From: Geoanaerobacter sp964528055
GTDB lineage: Bacteria; Desulfobacterota; Desulfuromonadia; Geobacterales; DSM-12255
Reading direction: 5' to 3'
DNA length: 64,000 bases
Assembly: GCA_964528055.1 (NCBI GenBank)
Contig: CAZGQM010000006.1
Span: forward strand, 62,001 to 126,000
Positions within the stretch are counted from its first letter, which is position 1, and every line of letters starts with the position of its first letter. The position numbers and the translations under genes were made by a program. The notes under the pieces were generated by a model. The model was not told the origin of the DNA. It searched no databases and was given only the letters and a program-made list of their open reading frames with translations. Of this stretch, positions 52,148-61,543 are shown one piece after another.

Positions 52148-53824
52148 TTATCTCGTCAACTGCCTGTATCGTATCCGGTGCGGGATATCCGCTGCAGCTC
52201 CGAGCCGTTTCCTGCGGTCTTCCTCGTATTCCGAATAGTTCCCCTCGTACCAGACAACCTTGCTCTCCCCTTCGAAGGCGAGGATGTGCGTAGCGATACG
52301 ATCGAGGAACCAGCGGTCGTGGGAGATAACCACTGCGCACCCGCCAAAGTTCTCCAGTGCCTCTTCCAGTGCGCGCATTGTGTTCACGTCCAGGTCGTTG
52401 GTCGGTTCATCGAGAAGTATGAGATTGGCGCCGCTCTTCAGCATCTTTGCAAGATGAACCCTGTTACGTTCTCCGCCGGAGAGCGTTCCGACTTTTTTCT
52501 GCTGGTCGCTGCCGGAGAAGTTGAAGCGGGAGACATATGCGCGGGAGTTGACGCTCAGCTTGCCGAGTTGAATGGTGTCGGCTCCCTCAGCGATCTCCTC
52601 CCAGATGCTTTTCTCCGAGTTAAGCGAATCGCGGCTCTGGTCAACATGGGCTAGCTTTACGGTCTCACCTATCCGTAACGAGCCGGAATCTGCAACCTCC
52701 TGGCCGGCAATCATTCTGAAAAGCGTTGTCTTACCGGCACCGTTCGGGCCGATAACTCCGACTATGCCACCACGCGGGAGCCTGAAATTCATCCCCTCGA
52801 AGAGCAGACGGTCACCAAAGGCCTTTCCCACATCCTCGGCTTCAATAACAATATCCCCAAGACGCGGACCGGCAGGGATGAAAATTTCCAGATCCTTTGC
52901 CTGACGCTCTCCGGCTTCATTCACCAGCTGCTCATACGCGGTGATCCGGGCCTGCGACTTAGCATGCCGTCCCTTGGGCGACATCCTGATCCACTCAAGC
53001 TCCCGTTGCAGGGTTTTCTGGCGATCGCTCTCCTGCTTTTCCTCATGTGCCAGGCGGTTCTGTTTCTGCTCAAGCCAGGAAGAGTAGTTTCCCTTCCATG
53101 GAATACCCTCGCCACGGTCAAGTTCCAGTATCCAGCCGGCAACGTTGTCCAGGAAATAACGGTCGTGGGTGACAGCAATAATCGTCCCTGCGTACTGCTG
53201 AAGATGATGCTCCAGCCATGCGACAGTCTCGGCGTCCAGGTGGTTGGTCGGCTCGTCCAGGAGCAGGATGTCCGGCTTCTGCAAAAGGAGCCTGCAAAGG
53301 GCTACGCGGCGCTTCTCACCACCGGAAAGAACCTTGACGGATGTTTCGCCATCAGGGCAGCGAAGGGCATCCATGGCCATCTCCAGACGTGAATCCAGAT
53401 CCCAGGCGTCAAGATGGTCGAGTTTCTCCTGCACTGCTGCCTGGCGATCACACAGCTTCTCCATGTCTGCGTCCGGGTCTGAAAACGCAGCGGTGATCTC
53501 ATTGAACTCGTTCATGAGGGCAACGGTCTCGCTAACCCCCTCCTCCACTATCTGCCTGACGGTTTTGCTCTCGTCGAGCCTTGGCTCCTGCTCCAGAAAA
53601 CCTACCGTATAGCCGGCAGAAAGGACCGCCTGGCCATTGAACTCCTTGTCTACGCCGGCCATTATCCTCAGCAACGAAGACTTGCCGGAACCGTTCAGAC
53701 CGAGCACACCGATCTTGGCCCCATAGAAATAGGAAAGCGATATGTCCTTGATGACCGGCTTCTTGTCATAATGCCTGGATACCCGCATCATGGAATAAAT
53801 GATCTTCTTGTCGTCGACGCTCAT
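52148..53824 (-). CDS. ettA: ABC-F translational throttle EttA
   Basis: The 558-residue cytosolic ABC-F protein has two ATPase domains (Walker A GLNGSGKSS near 42 and GPNGAGKTT near 355; signatures LSGGEKRRVAL and LSGGERNRVHL), the linker with the arm motif, and the EttA-typical ending RIRYRQLTR. EttA binds the ribosomal E site and gates the first elongation step according to ADP/ATP. GGAGG lies 7 nt before ATG 53824. A 185-bp inverted-repeat element separates it from trpS upstream. Confidence 0.94.
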   Translation of the reverse strand: MSVDDKKIIYSMMRVSRHYDKKPVIKDISLSYFYGAKIGVLGLNGSGKSSLLRIMAGVDKEFNGQAVLSAGYTVGFLEQEPRLDESKTVRQIVEEGVSETVALMNEFNEITAAFSDPDADMEKLCDRQAAVQEKLDHLDAWDLDSRLEMAMDALRCPDGETSVKVLSGGEKRRVALCRLLLQKPDILLLDEPTNHLDAETVAWLEHHLQQYAGTIIAVTHDRYFLDNVAGWILELDRGEGIPWKGNYSSWLEQKQNRLAHEEKQESDRQKTLQRELEWIRMSPKGRHAKSQARITAYEQLVNEAGERQAKDLEIFIPAGPRLGDIVIEAEDVGKAFGDRLLFEGMNFRLPRGGIVGVIGPNGAGKTTLFRMIAGQEVADSGSLRIGETVKLAHVDQSRDSLNSEKSIWEEIAEGADTIQLGKLSVNSRAYVSRFNFSGSDQQKKVGTLSGGERNRVHLAKMLKSGANLILLDEPTNDLDVNTMRALEEALENFGGCAVVISHDRWFLDRIATHILAFEGESKVVWYEGNYSEYEEDRRKRLGAAADIPHRIRYRQLTR

Positions 53825-53860
53825 GCTTCATCCTCCGTTGATTTCATCTATTCGTCTTAA

Positions 53861-54045
53861 TTCGGCAGTTGACGGGGTCCGGAGAGAGCGACTTTCTCCG
53901 AAGCGTTGTAGTTCTAGGCGCAATGCAGCGTTAAGCAGCCGGATTGTCTGAACCCAAAGGGTGAGTTTCCGGCTGTAGCGTAATAAGCCGTAGAACCACA
54001 GCTGAAGGGGAATCGGAGCGACCGAGGACTCCTTCAACTGCCGAA
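53861..54045. mobile_element. 185-bp MITE/REP-like element with 20-bp terminal inverted repeats
   Basis: Left end TTCGGCAGTTGACGGGGTCC (53861-53880) and right end, read on the minus strand, TTCGGCAGTTGAAGGAGTCC (54045-54026) match at 18 of 20 bases. Inside, further blocks pair (GTAGTTCTA with GTGGTTCTA; AGCCGGA with TCCGGCT), and the centre is ACCC-AAA-GGGT (53952-53962), so the whole unit is one long imperfect palindrome. It carries a 69-codon minus-strand ORF that is probably not a gene. It lies 7 nt after the trpS stop and 36 nt before ettA. Confidence 0.75.
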
Positions 54046-54052
54046 CCTCGGT

Positions 54053-55138
54053 TCATATCTCCATGTTCATGACCTTGCGCACCTCGGCAAGGGTTTGCTG
54101 CGCCACTTCGCGCGAGGCGTCAATCCCTTTGCGGAGAACGCTGCGGATGTAGTCGGGATTGCTCTCCAACTCCCGTCGGCGTGCCCTAATGGGGCGTAGA
54201 TATTCGTTAAGGGAGTCGGTGAGGTACCCCTTGAGTTTGCCGCCGCCACCGTCGCCTATCTCTGCGGCAATCTCCCCTGCAGGCCTGCCGGTGCAGAGCG
54301 AGCAGAGGAGGAGCAGGTTGGCTACCTCCGGCCGGTTAGCCGGGTCATAGGTTATATGCCTGTCGGCGTCTGTCTTGGCCCGTTTGATTAGCTGCGCGGT
54401 TTCATCCTCGGAAGCTCCCAACAGGATGGCATTGTTCCGGCTTTTACTCATCTTCTGAGAACCGTCAAGCCCAAGAATCATTGGCGCCTCACTGAGGAGA
54501 GGGTGCGGCTCAGGAAATACCGGGTTATCGGCTGAAAATTTTTCATTGAAACGACGCGCAATCACCCTGGTCAACTCCAGGTGAGGAATCTGGTCTTTCC
54601 CAACAGGAACCAGATTGGCCTTGCAGAAGAGGATGTCTGCAGCCTGATGAACCGGGTAGGTGTACATCCCTGCGTTTATACGCTTCTGCCCCGCTGCAAG
54701 AATTTCTTCTTTGACCGTGGGGTTTCTGTCCAGTTCCGCATTGGTCACCAGGGTCAAAAAAGGGAGCAGGAGCTGGTTCAGTTCAGGGACATGACTGTGA
54801 GGGAAGATGAAAGTATGACCAGATTCAGGGTCGAGTCCTGCGGCCAGATAGTCAATAGTCAGCTGGTGAACGTTCTGGGAGATACTGTCGAAAGCATCTC
54901 TGTCCGTCAGCACCTGATAATCGGCGATGACTATATAGATAGGCACACCGAGGTTCTGGAGACGGACCCTGTTCTGCAGAGATCCAAACAGATGACCGAT
55001 ATGGAGCGATCCAGTCGGTCGGTCGCCTGTGAGAACACGGAATTTCTTTGGGGTGACCTCAAGCTCTTTTTCCAGTGCAGCGCTCCGTTGCACTGTGGCC
55101 TCATACGTGCCGTAATCCAGTTTCTGACTGCTCCCCAT
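54053..55138 (-). CDS. trpS: Tryptophanyl-tRNA synthetase
   Basis: This 361-residue class I synthetase charges tRNA-Trp. The nucleotide-binding signature is HIGH at 46-49 (TGSLHIGHLFG) and KMSKS at 229-233. An N-terminal extension of about 30 residues (QKLDYGTYEATVQRSAALEK) precedes the usual start KFRVLTGDRPTG. It is supported by GGGAGAG 7 nt before ATG 55138. No trp leader or T-box was seen upstream. Confidence 0.95.
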   Translation of the reverse strand: MGSSQKLDYGTYEATVQRSAALEKELEVTPKKFRVLTGDRPTGSLHIGHLFGSLQNRVRLQNLGVPIYIVIADYQVLTDRDAFDSISQNVHQLTIDYLAAGLDPESGHTFIFPHSHVPELNQLLLPFLTLVTNAELDRNPTVKEEILAAGQKRINAGMYTYPVHQAADILFCKANLVPVGKDQIPHLELTRVIARRFNEKFSADNPVFPEPHPLLSEAPMILGLDGSQKMSKSRNNAILLGASEDETAQLIKRAKTDADRHITYDPANRPEVANLLLLCSLCTGRPAGEIAAEIGDGGGGKLKGYLTDSLNEYLRPIRARRRELESNPDYIRSVLRKGIDASREVAQQTLAEVRKVMNMEI

Positions 55139-55231
55139 ACGATTGCTCTCCCTTGCCGGACATTATGAGACAAAACATTGGGCATATTACGCAGAAATAG
55201 GACATGAAGCAAGTCAGCATTACTGTCATTG

Positions 55232-55255
55232 CATAAAAAAAGGCGGTCCGAAGAC
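55232..55255 (-). terminator. Intrinsic terminator of the Gly-rich protein gene
   Basis: AAAGGCGGTC (55232-55241) and GACCGCCTTT (55246-55255) form a 10-bp stem with a CGAA (TTCG on the minus strand) tetraloop. A run of seven T follows on the minus strand. It lies 29 nt after the stop at 55284. Confidence 0.93.
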
Positions 55256-55283
55256 CGCCTTTCCGTACTATCTGCTTGTGACC

Positions 55284-55676
55284 CTAGAATCTGCCGCGGA
55301 GTAACTGGGTATTGAATGAAAGCGTGTTATGACCGGTGGATGCACTTTCGTGAAGTTCAGGTAGTATGGTCGGGATGGCAAACTTGACCTTGCCATTTTC
55401 ATATTCCGCAAGAGACTTGGCAGAGCGGATAAGCCCAAAACCTGTGCCAACCAGAACACCACCAGCCCCACCGAACGCGAGATAATCCAGATGGTCACTG
55501 GGATGCTTTGTAAAGGCAAGGAGTGCACCTCCAACCAGAGTGCCGACGAGTCCACCGTAGAAGGCACTTTCGAAGGTATCTTTAAAGGCATTTTCTGAAG
55601 CGTAACATGAGGCACTCCACGAAGTAAGCATGCTTAAGGCAATAATAATGGCCAGAGTCTTTTTCATCTTCCTCAT
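55284..55676 (-). CDS. Exported glycine-zipper-like hypothetical protein (130 aa)
   Basis: The product has a signal peptide (KTLAIIIALSMLTSWSASCYASE) and then a Gly/Ala-rich hydrophobic stretch with glycine-zipper spacing (FYGGLVGTLVGGALLAFTKHP... FGGAGGVLVGTGFGLIRS), followed by about 40 polar residues ending QLLRGRF. It may sit in the inner or outer membrane. ATG 55676 (GAGGT 9 nt upstream) is preferred; ATG 55667 is possible. Function unknown. It ends at a strong terminator. Confidence 0.75.
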   Translation of the reverse strand: MRKMKKTLAIIIALSMLTSWSASCYASENAFKDTFESAFYGGLVGTLVGGALLAFTKHPSDHLDYLAFGGAGGVLVGTGFGLIRSAKSLAEYENGKVKFAIPTILPELHESASTGHNTLSFNTQLLRGRF

Positions 55677-55916
55677 GAATAAAATACCTCTTATTGAAGT
55701 AGTAAAACACTCATTAAACTTAGCAGTATCCATGCCAAAGCAGCAAAAATTGACCAACATCACAACCGCCTGTTATAGCGCATGATTTCATACTGTTCAC
55801 CTATATACCTGAACCATGAAATTCGCCGATTTGCAACGGAGCTGCAGAGTAAATTAAAATTACCGTTTATATTCAAGGACGTTACATCAAATAAGTTATT
55901 TCGCAACAATGTTGCG

Positions 55917-58550
55917 TTATTGCAACAGTTCCTTGTAGGCCTTTTCGACAAAACAGAGCTCATCTTCCCTGCTCATCACTCCACCGTTCAATCGCTCCTC
56001 CAGGAGCTTTTCCAGTAGCTTACCTACGAGAGGCCCCTCCGGGACACCTCTCTTCAGTATATCGTTTCCATTAATGAGACAGTGAACGTTTTGCAGTTGA
56101 GTAAAATAGAGTGAGATGGCCTTCTTGACCTCCTCATCCCTGGTGCGTGCCATAAGGTAAAGAAGGACCTCTACCGAGAAGTCCCGGAAAAGGCGATAAA
56201 TATCGCTCCGATGAAGCACCCGGCTGCGCGGCCACCGCCTGGAAAGAGTCTCAATGACCTCACCTCCACGACGACGCATGTCGGCTAGTCGCTCCCGGTA
56301 ATGCTCGCTTACTGCAAGCCTGGTACATACCTCGATAAACTCTTCATTGTCGAGAGATCCACAAACGGACAGAAAATAAATTACCCACTTTTCGTAGCGA
56401 CGCTCCAGAAAGAGGAGTTCAAACCAGGATACGATATGCCTGGCTTCGTCAAGGCAATGTCTAGATTCTGCCGTAAGTGTCAGTCCTGGGTGGATAAAAC
56501 GAAGAAGTCCGAGCGTTGCCATCCTCTCGACTGCAGCAGATGCATCGCGCTCACGAAACATAATCACCAGTTCGGTAAGTAGTCTCTTCCCCCCCAGCTT
56601 ATGAAGAAAATCCATCTTTACCGCATTCTTAATCAGGTTTTCGGTATGTTTGGCAATGTGAAAGCCGAGACGTTGTTCGAAACGAATGGCGCGAAAGACC
56701 CTTGTCGGGTCCTCTACAAATGAAAGGTTGTGCAGAACCTTTATTGTACGCTCCTGAAGGTCTCTCTGGCCACCAAAATAATCGATCAGCAGACCGAAGT
56801 CCCTACTGTTTAGCTGGATAGCCAGCGTATTGATGGTAAAGTCGCGACGGTAAAGATCCATCTTCAATGAAGAGCGCTCCACCACCGGCAGTGCTGCAGG
56901 AGTCTCATAGTACTCAAGCCGGGTGCTGGCAACATCGATCTTGAAACCGTCGGGAAATACAATCACCGCTGTTCCGAATTTAATATGGGGCTTGCAGCGA
57001 CAGGCAAAACGCTCGGCAAAGGTCTCGGCAAAGAGGATGCCGTCCCCTTCCACGGTTATGTCGATATCGAGGTTTTGACTCCCCAGCAGGAGGTCGCGCA
57101 CAAAACCACCTACGGCATAGACCGGCAGATCCAGATCCGTTCCAATCTTCCCGACATCACGCAGAATCCTAAGAACCTTTTGGGAAAGCTTGCCCTGCAT
57201 CAGCCGAGCAACCTCTTTACTCCGCATCGGAACTGCTTCCCGTGCAAGGTCGTAAAGTGCCTCACCGGCATACATCGATCGGAGCATGTCAGTGCGGGTC
57301 ACCACACCCATCAGTTCCCCATTCTCAAAGACCGGCGAGAAACGCCGATTCTGGCGGACAAAATACTCCTGAATCTCCTGGACAGGAGTCTCGGGGGTTG
57401 CACTGAGAAACTCGGTGTGCATGTACTCGCTGACCGGAAGGTGCCCGAGGTGGTGGTAGAGCGACTTCTCCACAATTCGACGCGATATGATCCCGACCAT
57501 CGTACCGCCGACCATGACCGGCATGGCATTAACATTGTAGCGGGTGAGCAGCTCCCGTGCCTCAGCGAGAGAGGTACTGGCCTCCATGCTCTTTACCGGC
57601 GCAGACATGATGTCCCTGGCCACCCTCCTCGGATTGACCTTAGAACGGAGTGTCTCCTCCAGGTTGTTCAAGACCTGGATAAGCGTCAACTCCTTTATGG
57701 TGGCCGACGCAGCCGTTGCGTGACCTCCGCCCCCCAGTTCGCGGAGGACCTCGCCGACATTCACCTCGGGAATCCTGCTCCGCGCGACGATATAGACCCG
57801 GCTGCCCATTCCCACAACCAGAAAGAGTGCCTCCAGATTTTCCATATCACGCATCATATGTGCGAGAACCGCTATGTCGCCCACATAGAAATCAACCGAC
57901 GCCTGGGCAATGGAAATCTCCACCCCGTTCAGTGTGGTGGTTTGAAGTGACTTGAGAAGATCGTTTAAGAGCGACACCTGCTCAGAGGTCAGCTCCTGGG
58001 TCATGAAGTCTCCGACCGTGTTCAGGTTTGCTCCCTGCTTTAGTAGCCAGGCAGCGGCAAGAAAATCATCCACGGTGGTAGAGAGAAAGGTAAGCCTGCC
58101 GGTATCCTCGTAGATACCGAGCATCATGAGTGTCGCCTCGATGGAGGTAACTGCGATACCGCGTTCTTCCAGAATTCGTGACAAGATGGTCGTTGATGAA
58201 CCGCATTCCCTGATCAGACCGGCGTCTGCCTTGACGTCGCCCGATGTCTCAGGGTGGTGGTCGTAGATATGAACCTCCACATCGGGACGAAGCGCCACTT
58301 CGGCAAAACGTCCTATTCTCGAGGTATGCTGACAGTCCACCAGGATCAGCCTTTCAATACTGTCGAGATCGAGGTCCTTGAGACGCGTGAAATTGAGAGC
58401 ATAACTGGATGATTTGATGAAGAAATCGCGCATCGACTTTTCCTGTGAACCGGAAAAGACCATAGCTGCATCGGGATAAAGCTTGCGTGCGGCAACCATT
58501 GCGCCCAGACAGTCGAAATCGGCATTCAGGTGGGTCGTTATGACGTCCAT
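55917..58550 (-). CDS. DHH-CBS-tRNA nucleotidyltransferase fusion (A-adding/CCA-adding type)
   Basis: The 877-residue protein has an N-terminal DHH/DHHA1 phosphoesterase domain (about 1-310; THLNADFDCLGAM, IYDHHPE, GGGGHATAASATI), two CBS domains (about 315-430) and a C-terminal class II nucleotidyltransferase with AVGGFVRDLLLG, DIDITVEGD and RRDFTINTLAI (about 460-877). This layout is known from A-adding tRNA nucleotidyltransferases such as that of Aquifex, which work with a separate CC-adding enzyme. The DHH part could degrade linear oligonucleotides or nucleotide signals. ATG 58550 overlaps the memo-like gene's stop (TGATG). Confidence 0.93.
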   Translation of the reverse strand: MDVITTHLNADFDCLGAMVAARKLYPDAAMVFSGSQEKSMRDFFIKSSSYALNFTRLKDLDLDSIERLILVDCQHTSRIGRFAEVALRPDVEVHIYDHHPETSGDVKADAGLIRECGSSTTILSRILEERGIAVTSIEATLMMLGIYEDTGRLTFLSTTVDDFLAAAWLLKQGANLNTVGDFMTQELTSEQVSLLNDLLKSLQTTTLNGVEISIAQASVDFYVGDIAVLAHMMRDMENLEALFLVVGMGSRVYIVARSRIPEVNVGEVLRELGGGGHATAASATIKELTLIQVLNNLEETLRSKVNPRRVARDIMSAPVKSMEASTSLAEARELLTRYNVNAMPVMVGGTMVGIISRRIVEKSLYHHLGHLPVSEYMHTEFLSATPETPVQEIQEYFVRQNRRFSPVFENGELMGVVTRTDMLRSMYAGEALYDLAREAVPMRSKEVARLMQGKLSQKVLRILRDVGKIGTDLDLPVYAVGGFVRDLLLGSQNLDIDITVEGDGILFAETFAERFACRCKPHIKFGTAVIVFPDGFKIDVASTRLEYYETPAALPVVERSSLKMDLYRRDFTINTLAIQLNSRDFGLLIDYFGGQRDLQERTIKVLHNLSFVEDPTRVFRAIRFEQRLGFHIAKHTENLIKNAVKMDFLHKLGGKRLLTELVIMFRERDASAAVERMATLGLLRFIHPGLTLTAESRHCLDEARHIVSWFELLFLERRYEKWVIYFLSVCGSLDNEEFIEVCTRLAVSEHYRERLADMRRRGGEVIETLSRRWPRSRVLHRSDIYRLFRDFSVEVLLYLMARTRDEEVKKAISLYFTQLQNVHCLINGNDILKRGVPEGPLVGKLLEKLLEERLNGGVMSREDELCFVEKAYKELLQ

Positions 58551-59353
58551 CAAGAGAAAATCGCCCCTGCATACCCGACAACCTGCATGAAATCACCACT
58601 TATCTCGCCGCTGGTGCTATAGCGGATCAGGCACCCTTGGGTGGCGCCGAGCGCCTTGGCTGCGACCAGCATCGCCGTGGCAGGCACCACCCCGCACATG
58701 GTGATCCGTTTCGCCCGGCAGACAGCGAGGAGCCCTTCCGGATCAAGCGCCATTGCTCGATCCAGGGCAAGCTCATCCTTCTGCCTCGCTGCATCGACTG
58801 ACTCATAGTGGGTCATGTCCGAGCTGGCAACGATCAGAACTTCCTCACCGTATTCCCGAATCGCCTTTGCGAGCCCCTCCCCCAGTTCCCTGCAGGAAGA
58901 AAAATCGCCGAAGCCCAGACAGAGGGGAACAATGGAAACCTCCGGCCGGCAATACTGTAGAAACGGGACCTGGACCTCAAGGGAGTGCTCGTAGAGATGA
59001 GCTGCCGCGTCCTCTTCCACGAAGGGAGCGTGAAAACTGACCAGTTGAGCCAGTCGGCTGTTTATGGGAACACTCCCCAACGGTGTGACCCATTCGCCTG
59101 ATGGATAAAGTGCTGCAGCAGCACCGTCTCCGTGGTGGTTGGGACCGAGGATAATGACCGTCTCAGGGATGGATATGGCGCCATAGACGGCACCTGCTAC
59201 AGCACCGGAATATATGTATCCGGCATGTGGGGAAATGATGCCGAGGACATTTTTGGGGTCAGTGGCTTTCGAGATGAATCCTGCCAGCTCTCCCCTTAGC
59301 CGGTTCGGGTCACCGGTGTAGAACTGGTTGGCAACAGCAGGTTGGCGTATCAT
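58550..59353 (-). CDS. MEMO1-family protein (AmmeMemoRadiSam system protein B)
   Basis: A 267-residue protein of the Memo family, related to extradiol dioxygenases. Conserved segments: IISPHAGYIYSGAVAGAVY (His ligand), ILGPNHHGDG, YEHSLEVQVPFLQY and VASSDMTHYE. In many bacteria it occurs with an AMMECR1 domain and a radical SAM protein; neither is adjacent here. GGAGG precedes ATG 59353. It is translationally coupled to the tRNA nucleotidyltransferase gene. Confidence 0.93.
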   Translation of the reverse strand: MIRQPAVANQFYTGDPNRLRGELAGFISKATDPKNVLGIISPHAGYIYSGAVAGAVYGAISIPETVIILGPNHHGDGAAAALYPSGEWVTPLGSVPINSRLAQLVSFHAPFVEEDAAAHLYEHSLEVQVPFLQYCRPEVSIVPLCLGFGDFSSCRELGEGLAKAIREYGEEVLIVASSDMTHYESVDAARQKDELALDRAMALDPEGLLAVCRAKRITMCGVVPATAMLVAAKALGATQGCLIRYSTSGEISGDFMQVVGYAGAIFS

Positions 59354-59433
59354 AAAGGCCTCCGGAAGGAGTAGTACCTGACATAGTACCTGACAGAGTC
59401 AGCTTACCCGATTGTGGTGGGATTGCAACGCTA

Positions 59434-60036
59434 TCACTCGCTGTGGGAAGGGTCTGAAAGAGGGGGTTCAGGTATGAGAGGCAACTCTGCCTGTTCCTCA
59501 TAGACCGGAGGTTCGGCAAGATCCTGGATCTCCTTGAGGGTAGGAAGGCTGGTGAGGCTCTTTAGATTGAAGGTCTCGAGGAATTCCCGGGTCGTGCCGT
59601 AGACTATCGGTCTGCCCGGCAGATCCTTCTTGCCGAGTATCCGGATCAGCTTCTTTTCCAGCAGGGTTTTTATGACGCCGCCGCAGTCAACACCTCGCAG
59701 GTACTCGACTTCAGCACGGGTTACCGGCTGTCGGTAAGCTATTATGGCCAGACTCTCAAGGGCAGACTGGCTGAATTTTACGACCCTGCTTCTCTGGAGT
59801 CTCCTAATTATGTCGGAATATTCCGGCCTGCTCCGGAATTGAAAGCCACCAGCTACTTCGGCAAGGTAGATACCCCTGTCCGGGCGTTCGCAATCCAGTT
59901 TCAGCTCATTCAGTCCTGCTGTTATGTCGGCTCGCTCGAACGGTTCCAAGAGCGCGGCAAGACGATCCAGGGAGAGTGGGCCTTCTGCCGTGAAAAGGAG
60001 TCCTTCGATAAGTGCCTTACAACTCTGAAATGACAT
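59434..60036 (-). CDS. scpB: Segregation and condensation protein B
   Basis: The 200-residue winged-helix protein binds ScpA and Smc in the condensin complex. The start ATG 60036 follows AAGGTG; an upstream extension lies inside scpA. Family motifs: LIEGLLFTAEGPLS, ALESLAIIAYRQPVTRAEVEYLRGVD and RPIVYGTTREFLETFNLKSL. The C-terminus is acidic and Pro-rich. It overlaps scpA by 20 nt, so the two are co-translated. Confidence 0.95.
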   Translation of the reverse strand: MSFQSCKALIEGLLFTAEGPLSLDRLAALLEPFERADITAGLNELKLDCERPDRGIYLAEVAGGFQFRSRPEYSDIIRRLQRSRVVKFSQSALESLAIIAYRQPVTRAEVEYLRGVDCGGVIKTLLEKKLIRILGKKDLPGRPIVYGTTREFLETFNLKSLTSLPTLKEIQDLAEPPVYEEQAELPLIPEPPLSDPSHSE

Positions 60037-60832
60037 GTCCACCTTCACTCGCTGCTGCCTGGGTTTCCCGCACGAGCCAGATAGTACCGAAGGGAGAACT
60101 CTGGGCAACCTTGACTGTCTGCAATCTGCATAGTTCGAGCAGCGCCAGGAAGGTTGCTATGGCCAGTTCTCGGGTGAGCTGTTCGTCAGTGAAGATCTGA
60201 TCGAACTGAAGCGTCCCGCGTTCATCCAGAAGATCCAGTATTCGCCCTATCCTCTCCGCGACACTTATCGTCTCGCTTATCACCTCATGGAAGCTGTCGA
60301 AAGGTACCTTTGCAAGTACACGCCGGAACGCCTCCACCAAGTCAAAGAGCTCAATCTCCAGAGGTTCTTCTGCATCCTTCGATTCGGTATGATCGGCAAG
60401 CGGCATTCTGCGGGAAAACACGTCGCGCCCCAGTATTTCACGGGCCGCCAGAACAGCAGAGGCATCCTTGTATCTCTGGTACTCCAGTAGCCGCCTGATC
60501 AGCTCGGCGCGCGGGTCCAGTTCCTCTTCCTCTCCCGCCGCTTCATCCTCCTGGGCTGGAAGCAGCATCCTCGACTTGATATGAAGGAGGGTGGAGGCCA
60601 TTACCAGAAACTCACCGGCAATCTCCAGGTTGAGTTCCTTCATCAACTCCAGGTATTCAAGATACTGACGCGTGATGGTTGCAATGGGTATATCACAGAT
60701 ATCCATCTCATTCTTCTTGATGAGATGGAGTAGCAGGTCGAGAGGCCCTTCAAATGCATCGATCCTGACCGTGTAACCGAAGAATGTCGAGTCTCCGAAT
60801 AGGGTAGTAGCTGCCGAGGATGCAGTGGTCAT
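60017..60832 (-). CDS. scpA: Segregation and condensation protein A
   Basis: The 271-residue kleisin bridges Smc heads. It has the N-terminal VRIDAFEGPLDLLLHLIKKNEMDICDIPIATITRQYLEYL motif (shown in part: FEGPLDLLLHLIKK), LEIAGEFLVMASTLLHIKSRMLLP and the C-terminal winged-helix ELAIATFLALLELCRLQTV. The ribosome-binding site before ATG 60832 is weak. It is followed by scpB, the usual scpAB order. Confidence 0.94.
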   Translation of the reverse strand: MTTASSAATTLFGDSTFFGYTVRIDAFEGPLDLLLHLIKKNEMDICDIPIATITRQYLEYLELMKELNLEIAGEFLVMASTLLHIKSRMLLPAQEDEAAGEEEELDPRAELIRRLLEYQRYKDASAVLAAREILGRDVFSRRMPLADHTESKDAEEPLEIELFDLVEAFRRVLAKVPFDSFHEVISETISVAERIGRILDLLDERGTLQFDQIFTDEQLTRELAIATFLALLELCRLQTVKVAQSSPFGTIWLVRETQAAASEGGHVISEL

Positions 60833-60862
60833 AATTTCAACGTAACCGTACCAAAAAGTCCC

Positions 60863-61543
60863 CTATTTCATTAAAAGGCTTGTGACACTAAAAACAAGCT
60901 TGCTCTGCGGACCTGCCAGGAGGTTTATCCCCAAATGCAGGACAGGAGAGATGATATAACTGAACATGTTGGTAAAAAAGACGAGGATAATGATGATGAT
61001 CATGCCGTAGGGTTCGATGCGTGACAAAAACACCGCCTGGCGATACGGAAGCAGGCCAACCAGCACCCGTCCGCCATCAAGAGGAGGTACTGGGATCAGG
61101 TTGAAGATTGCAAGCAACAGATTCACATAGACTGAAAAAGCGAGCATCAGAACCGTAGGGTCGATAAAGTACTGAAGAACCGAAGCATCGGAAACCTTAT
61201 CGCCGATGGCTACCATTGCACGCATAAGCAGAGCCGACAGAGCCGCTATGGAAAAATTGGAGAGAGGACCTGCTGCCGCCACCCAGATCATATCCCTCTT
61301 GGGGTTGCGGAGGTTATTGAAATTGACCGGAACAGGTTTTGCCCACCCAATCCCGACAATGAAGATCATCAGGGTGCCGAAGATATCCAGATGGCTGAGA
61401 GGATTAAGGGTAAGACGCCCTTGGGCCTTGGCCGTACTATCACCGAAACGGTTGGCAACGAAACCGTGGGAGACCTCATGGCAGGTAATGGCCATAAGCG
61501 CCGGTACCAGCATGATGGAGAGCTTGAAAAAGAACTGGTCCAT
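60863..61543 (-). CDS. Site-2 protease family (M50) membrane peptidase
   Basis: A 226-residue intramembrane zinc protease of the minimal M50 type. The HExxH motif is His22-Glu-Val-Ser-His26 (ITCHEVSHGFVA) and the second metal motif is NLIPVPPLDGG at about 148-158. It has about five helices and no PDZ or CBS domain. ATG 61543 follows GGGGG closely; a frame to 61633 has no better signal. Its substrate is unknown. It lies 30 nt upstream of scpA in the same direction, a common arrangement. Confidence 0.92.
   Translation of the reverse strand: MDQFFFKLSIMLVPALMAITCHEVSHGFVANRFGDSTAKAQGRLTLNPLSHLDIFGTLMIFIVGIGWAKPVPVNFNNLRNPKRDMIWVAAAGPLSNFSIAALSALLMRAMVAIGDKVSDASVLQYFIDPTVLMLAFSVYVNLLLAIFNLIPVPPLDGGRVLVGLLPYRQAVFLSRIEPYGMIIIIILVFFTNMFSYIISPVLHLGINLLAGPQSKLVFSVTSLLMK

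Noticed and set aside
53828..54037. 69-codon minus-strand ORF between trpS and ettA
   Set aside because: It lies almost wholly inside the inverted-repeat element, whose palindromic structure explains the sequence better than protein coding.
56985..57950. 321-codon plus-strand ORF opposite the tRNA nucleotidyltransferase
   Set aside because: The minus-strand frame contains clear DHH, CBS and nucleotidyltransferase motifs; the plus-strand frame shows none.
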